This document shows positions 9,813-13,428 of a DNA stretch of 13,428 nt, in pieces (within the stretch, counting starts at the first letter, position 1; the number at the start of each line of letters is the position of its first letter). A program made the translations under genes and the position numbers. Below the pieces are notes generated by a model. The model did not search any database, was not told where the DNA came from, and saw only the letters and a list, made by a program, of their open reading frames with translations. Origin of the DNA: Conidiobolus incongruus B7586 (taxonomy: Eukaryota; Entomophthoromycota; Entomophthoromycetes; Entomophthorales; Conidiobolaceae); assembly GCA_000697335.1 (NCBI GenBank), contig JNEM01016736.1, positions 1 through 13,428 on the forward strand, in the 5' to 3' direction.

Positions 9813-11453
9813 TCATAACATTTCAATATCTTCGGGACTTTCCAATGGTAGATATACTTTGGTCATTTGGAGAACAATCAAAATTGACATCGGATTGCTG
9901 ATATAATATTGTGTCAAATCAATCCTCGGTTCAGGATAACCTGGTAATCGTATTGTTCGCCGTAAAAACATGATCAACTCGTGGCAAAGGACCTTAGCTT
10001 GGTTTTTATTTATCTTTGCCATAAGAGGGTCCTTGAGATGAATAAAAAATTTTGCTGAAATAAAAAAATAAAGTATATGACAAGTATTAAATACGAGTAC
10101 TGACATTAACATTGGTGTATTTGCGAGGAAATCCGGGTCTAGTATAATTTGAGATTCAAAACTCGCTAAATGAAATTCAACTCGATTCCGCTCAAAGACA
10201 TTTGGATAGTAGCTTTGGAATTCTTCCAACAAAATTCTTTGTTCTAATTCGGTTGAAGTAGGCTTGAAGAATTTATGATATATCTGTAAAAATGGAACCA
10301 AAGTTTGACAAATCCAAGTCAGCTTCGCTAGTGAATTGAACTGAGTATTTGTATTGTATAAGGTTGGCTTTGTATATTTTTGGAAATTATCTCCAAGATA
10401 ATCGGTAGCATAATAAGGACCTGGATTAAAATTCAGCTGAGGATGTGGAATATATGTCTCATTTGGGTTGGATTTTATATGCAGGGGCATGAAACAACAC
10501 ATTGTTGCACAAATTTCTGCGGACAAACGGCACCACCATACATTTCTTTTTTCAATAGTCTCTAGGTCAAATATGGTTTCTGACTCTTGAGTTCGATCTT
10601 GGTCGATGATATGTAATTTAGATTCCATACATGCTCTAAATTAATTTATAATTAGATATATAATATTACATAGTTACAATGCTATTACAATGACCACTTT
10701 CCCAAATGGACGAAACAAGCCCATAAGTTGCCACATTTAACCTCTTGCATAATTAGATATATAGTACCAAATAAGATTTCTTTCATAGATGTGGTTGGAG
10801 AATTTAAAAGATACAGTGCCTTGATATAGAATATATTTTCACTTAATTCCAAAACTTTTGTATTTCCTGTCAGCAATAAAAACTTTGGAAACATACAAGC
10901 TGCGATACTATTGATCAAAAATGAATTTAAACCATTGCGTTTATAAATATCCTGAATGGTTTCTACAGAAACTGGCGAAGCTAAAAAGAATTTGAAACTA
11001 ATTCCTATTAAAATTTCTAATAGATTTTGAATTGGTTTTGGCACTGTATCGTTATGAAGATGTATTTTTTGAGATATTTTCAGCATATTATTCCTCTGCC
11101 TTCCTATCACTTGATCACATAACTCGAAATTAAATTGAGACTATATTTCGTGGTTAATATTTAATTTGATATTGTTAAAATACTGCATCCATCTTCGGAT
11201 CTATTGATGACCAGTCAATTAATCTCTCCAGAGTATAAGTTAGTTTAAACCATTTAAATTCAAGTCTGTTGCTATTTTGGAAAAAGTATTGATTGATTTG
11301 GTTACTATCCTGATCGAACTCGAACTTATCCTTTTTTTTAATGTAATAACAATATGTAGAAAATTTAACACAGTTTGAACATGGTTTTAATCGATCGCAC
11401 TTAATCTTTTTTCTCTTACACTCAACACAATTTAACTGAACTCTTTCTCTCAT
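9813..11453 (-). CDS. Zn(II)2Cys6 fungal-type transcription factor, C-terminally truncated paralogue (gene 2)
   Basis: My splice model is exon 1 at 11453-11184, exon 2 at 11140-10689 and exon 3 at 10635-9813, giving 514 aa. The zinc cluster has all six cysteines at 9, 12, 19, 25, 28 and 35 with the same spacing as gene 1. The linker motif KWFKLTYTLER, the WW pair at 274-275 and IPHPQLNFNPGPY at 303-315 are also kept. Exon 2 is about 50% identical to gene 1 by hand alignment. The start is an ATG directly preceded by an in-frame TAG. The protein ends at SPEDIEML and lacks the counterpart of the last 58 residues of gene 1, because about 50 nt matching gene 1 residues 525-541 is missing and the frame is lost. 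The first donor, GTATTT, is weaker than the GTAAGT of gene 1. It may encode a shortened regulator, be a recent pseudogene, or avoid the stop with an unrecognised 3' intron. The zinc-cluster and middle regions are uninterrupted. Confidence 0.75.
10636..10688 (-). other. Intron 2 of gene 2 (53 nt)
   Basis: The donor is GTAATA at 10688-10683 and the acceptor is TTTAG ending at 10636. It splits a codon after its second base exactly as intron 2 of gene 1 does. Splicing yields SLACMESKLHIIDQ against SSVCLESKVHLIDQ in gene 1. The next AG downstream would give a stop. Confidence 0.8.
11141..11183 (-). other. Intron 1 of gene 2 (43 nt)
   Basis: The donor is GTATTT at 11183-11178 and the acceptor is ATATAG ending at 11141, in phase 0. 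A TATTAAC word upstream of the acceptor resembles a fungal branch site. Splicing restores the SQFN peptide that matches SQIN in gene 1, which is the main support. Without splicing the frame stops at 11175. At 43 nt it is short even for a fungal intron. Confidence 0.75.
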
Positions 11454-13428
11454 CTAATAGATCAATAAAAAATGCAATGCACTTAATGATAAACTGCCTG
11501 GAAACCTGAATTTATAATTAATTAAATCTAACTTGCATAAATCTACTAAATGAAAAGATTATGTCTTTTTCAGTAATTCGCTCAATCAATTAACGAACAC
11601 ATTTGGATTTAACCATACTCGGGTATTAATATAAAAAATTATTCTAAAAATATATAAAATAATATTTTTTCTTTATTTGTTATTGCTTTAATTATTTTTT
11701 GTTATATTATTTACAGATTTCTAGCAGAAAATAGGGTACAATTATATTATTCATTATTGCTATAAAATTTTATTTTGATCTAACTCTTCCGCGGTTCAAT
11801 GTTTTATGCTATATAATTATGCTCACCAAGCAATTTAATTAATTAAAAATATTACTATTAATATATTTAGAAATTCAATAATGATAAAATATCTCAAATT
11901 GTGTATTTATATTATCATATAAAATTTTTTGATAGATATAAAATATTTCTAATATTGAGTTAACACATCTATTTCTTAGAAATACGTTTAGGAAAATAAA
12001 ATATAAGCCATAATCAAAGCATGATATTTCAAATAATTCTAGAAACATACAGCATTATATTTTTATAGATGTTATACATTAATATCTTTGTACAAATTCA
12101 ATAAATTTGTTAATTACTAATCTAATCAGAAGTGGAATCAAAGTATTAAATGTGTATTGTTATTTTGGAAATTCTGTTAGTATATGATGTTTTAAAAAAT
12201 ATATACGATACAAAGATTATTAGCATTAAAAAATCTATATTATAGAGATTGTAATTTTTTAATTTTTAATTTTTAAAAAATTAAAATTTTAGAAGGCAAA
12301 TACATTTATTTAATATATTCAAACTAAAAGATAACTTTCAAACTTTAATAGTTGATAAAATTTTTGATAAATACCTAATTAGGTTTAATGTTATAAATTT
12401 AATCAATTATTGCACAAATTATATTTTATTAGAGATATGGAAAGTATATATAAAATTATTATATTAAGTATTAATTTTATCACTTTTTATATAATATTAT
12501 AGTTAATAATATATTATAAAATATGAATAAATTAATATTTGGATTTTAATCTAATATTAAGTTTTATCATATTATTAATATAAATATTTCAAATATGAAT
12601 ATATAGTAATTATTAATTTTTTATTATTAAGTTTGAAGTATTATTTGAGAAATTAACTAAAACTGTAAATCTAATTATTTAATTAAATATATTATTAATT
12701 TTATTTTATAATAATATATTAAATATATTAAATAAGTATTTTTTTATTATAAATAACTATACTAACTTGCAAAAATGAGTTATAAAATCAAAAATATATA
12801 TATTTTAATTAATAACTAAAATAATTATATATATAAAACTATTTGAAACTATTATTTATAATTAAAATATATTATCTTATAATAAATGAATATATTTAAA
12901 TATATTTAGGATATTATTAGCAAAAATATTAACTTTTAATATTGAACTAAGGTAAGTTATAAATTTACAGGTTATTAAGATAAGGGGATATATTTAACAA
13001 TATATAACCATATCTTTTTTCTTTTTTTATTATTATTTTATATAATATTTCATAGATATAATAAATTTTTTTAGTATTATTATACTTAGATCCCTCTCTA
13101 AAAAAATCTATTTATATATTAATTAACTTTATAAAAAAAATAAATCAACTTATAATATTGTTAAAATTACTAATATTAGTTAGTCTACTATGGTTAAAGT
13201 TATTAAGAATAATAATAAACACACATTCAAACTTAAACTTAAGTATATTAATATTATAAATAAATATAATAAGAAATATATTTGTATATTGGTTAATATA
13301 AGCAAGTATAATATTATTATAGAAATATAACAAAAACTATAAAATTATATAAGAATATTAGTTAACATTAATATTATTATATATACTTTATATTAATATA
13401 AATATTATTTAAACTTTAACAAAAAATA
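11454..13428. other. AT-rich spacer upstream of gene 2
   Basis: No supportable gene is present. The first few hundred bases must include the gene 2 promoter. The rest becomes extremely AT-rich, with A/T runs and a low-complexity hairpin-prone tract near 12253-12290. A 62-codon frame at 13333-13145 (minus) is composed almost entirely of Ile, Asn, Tyr, Phe and Leu and reads as chance. No repeat array or RNA gene was seen. Confidence 0.65.
11789..11794. promoter_or_regulatory. CCGCGG site upstream of gene 2 (zinc-cluster everted half-sites)
   Basis: The context is TTCCGCGGTT, about 340 nt upstream of the gene 2 start. CCGCGG is an everted pair of CGG half-sites. In yeast the Zn2Cys6 regulators Pdr1 and Pdr3 bind the related palindrome TCCGCGGA. 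Such a word is rare in DNA this AT-rich. That gene 2 or a relative binds here is conjecture. Confidence 0.3.

Noticed and set aside
10380-10565. Plus-strand open frame of 61 codons opposite gene 2
   Set aside because: Antisense shadow of the conserved exon 3 of gene 2; it has no independent support.
12253-12290. A/T-only inverted repeat that could form a hairpin
   Set aside because: Low-complexity tract without a nearby gene end to terminate; symmetry is expected from A and T runs.
13145-13333. Minus-strand open frame of 62 codons
   Set aside because: Low-complexity Ile/Asn/Tyr/Phe-rich translation in the most AT-rich part of the window. It reads as a chance frame.
1-13428. Mitochondrial or bacterial origin suggested by extreme AT content
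   Set aside because: Zinc-cluster regulators with short spliced introns and TGG for all Trp are nuclear fungal features. A GC-rich block inside AT-rich DNA is explained by the LTR rather than by a mitochondrial GC cluster.
1-13428. CRISPR array, tRNA or rRNA gene
   Set aside because: No regularly spaced repeats, cloverleaf-type box pairs or conserved rRNA segments were seen on either strand.

Overview
This looks like nuclear DNA from an AT-rich fungus. Two multi-exon genes on the minus strand encode Zn(II)2Cys6 (Gal4-type) zinc-cluster transcription factors, a class essentially restricted to fungi. Introns are 43-55 nt, Trp is always TGG, and the spacer DNA appears to be about 80% A+T. My best guess, from memory and not from a search, is an early-diverging, entomophthoralean-type fungus such as Conidiobolus. 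That assignment is low confidence.

Layout: 1-1483 is AT-rich spacer with no gene. 1484-3338 (minus) is gene 1, an intact three-exon gene giving 582 aa by my splice model. 3339-9690 is a gene-poor stretch of about 6.3 kb. Its gene-1-proximal part holds three exact copies of a 13-base GATA-type motif, and further on there is an (AT)14 tract. A 334-bp, roughly 47% GC solo LTR sits at 4960-5293 with a GTAA duplication on each side. 9690-11453 (minus) is gene 2, a tandem paralogue with the same exon-intron plan. It has lost about 50 nt near its 3' end, which changes the frame and truncates the protein to about 514 aa; the old C-terminal coding sequence is still readable out of frame just downstream. 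11454-13428 is AT-rich spacer with a lone CCGCGG upstream of gene 2.

The two genes look like a tandem duplication within a larger lineage-specific family of zinc-cluster regulators. They share about half of their residues in exon 2, all six zinc ligands, a conserved linker, and a middle-homology-type core. No metabolic genes lie in the window, so there is no cluster context to suggest targets. Gene 1 looks functional. Gene 2 looks like a shortened or dying copy. I found no tRNA, rRNA or CRISPR array, and no evidence of a wholly new system. The items most worth a second look are the GATA-type motif cluster, the solo LTR, the asymmetric decay of the paralogues, and the CCGCGG site.
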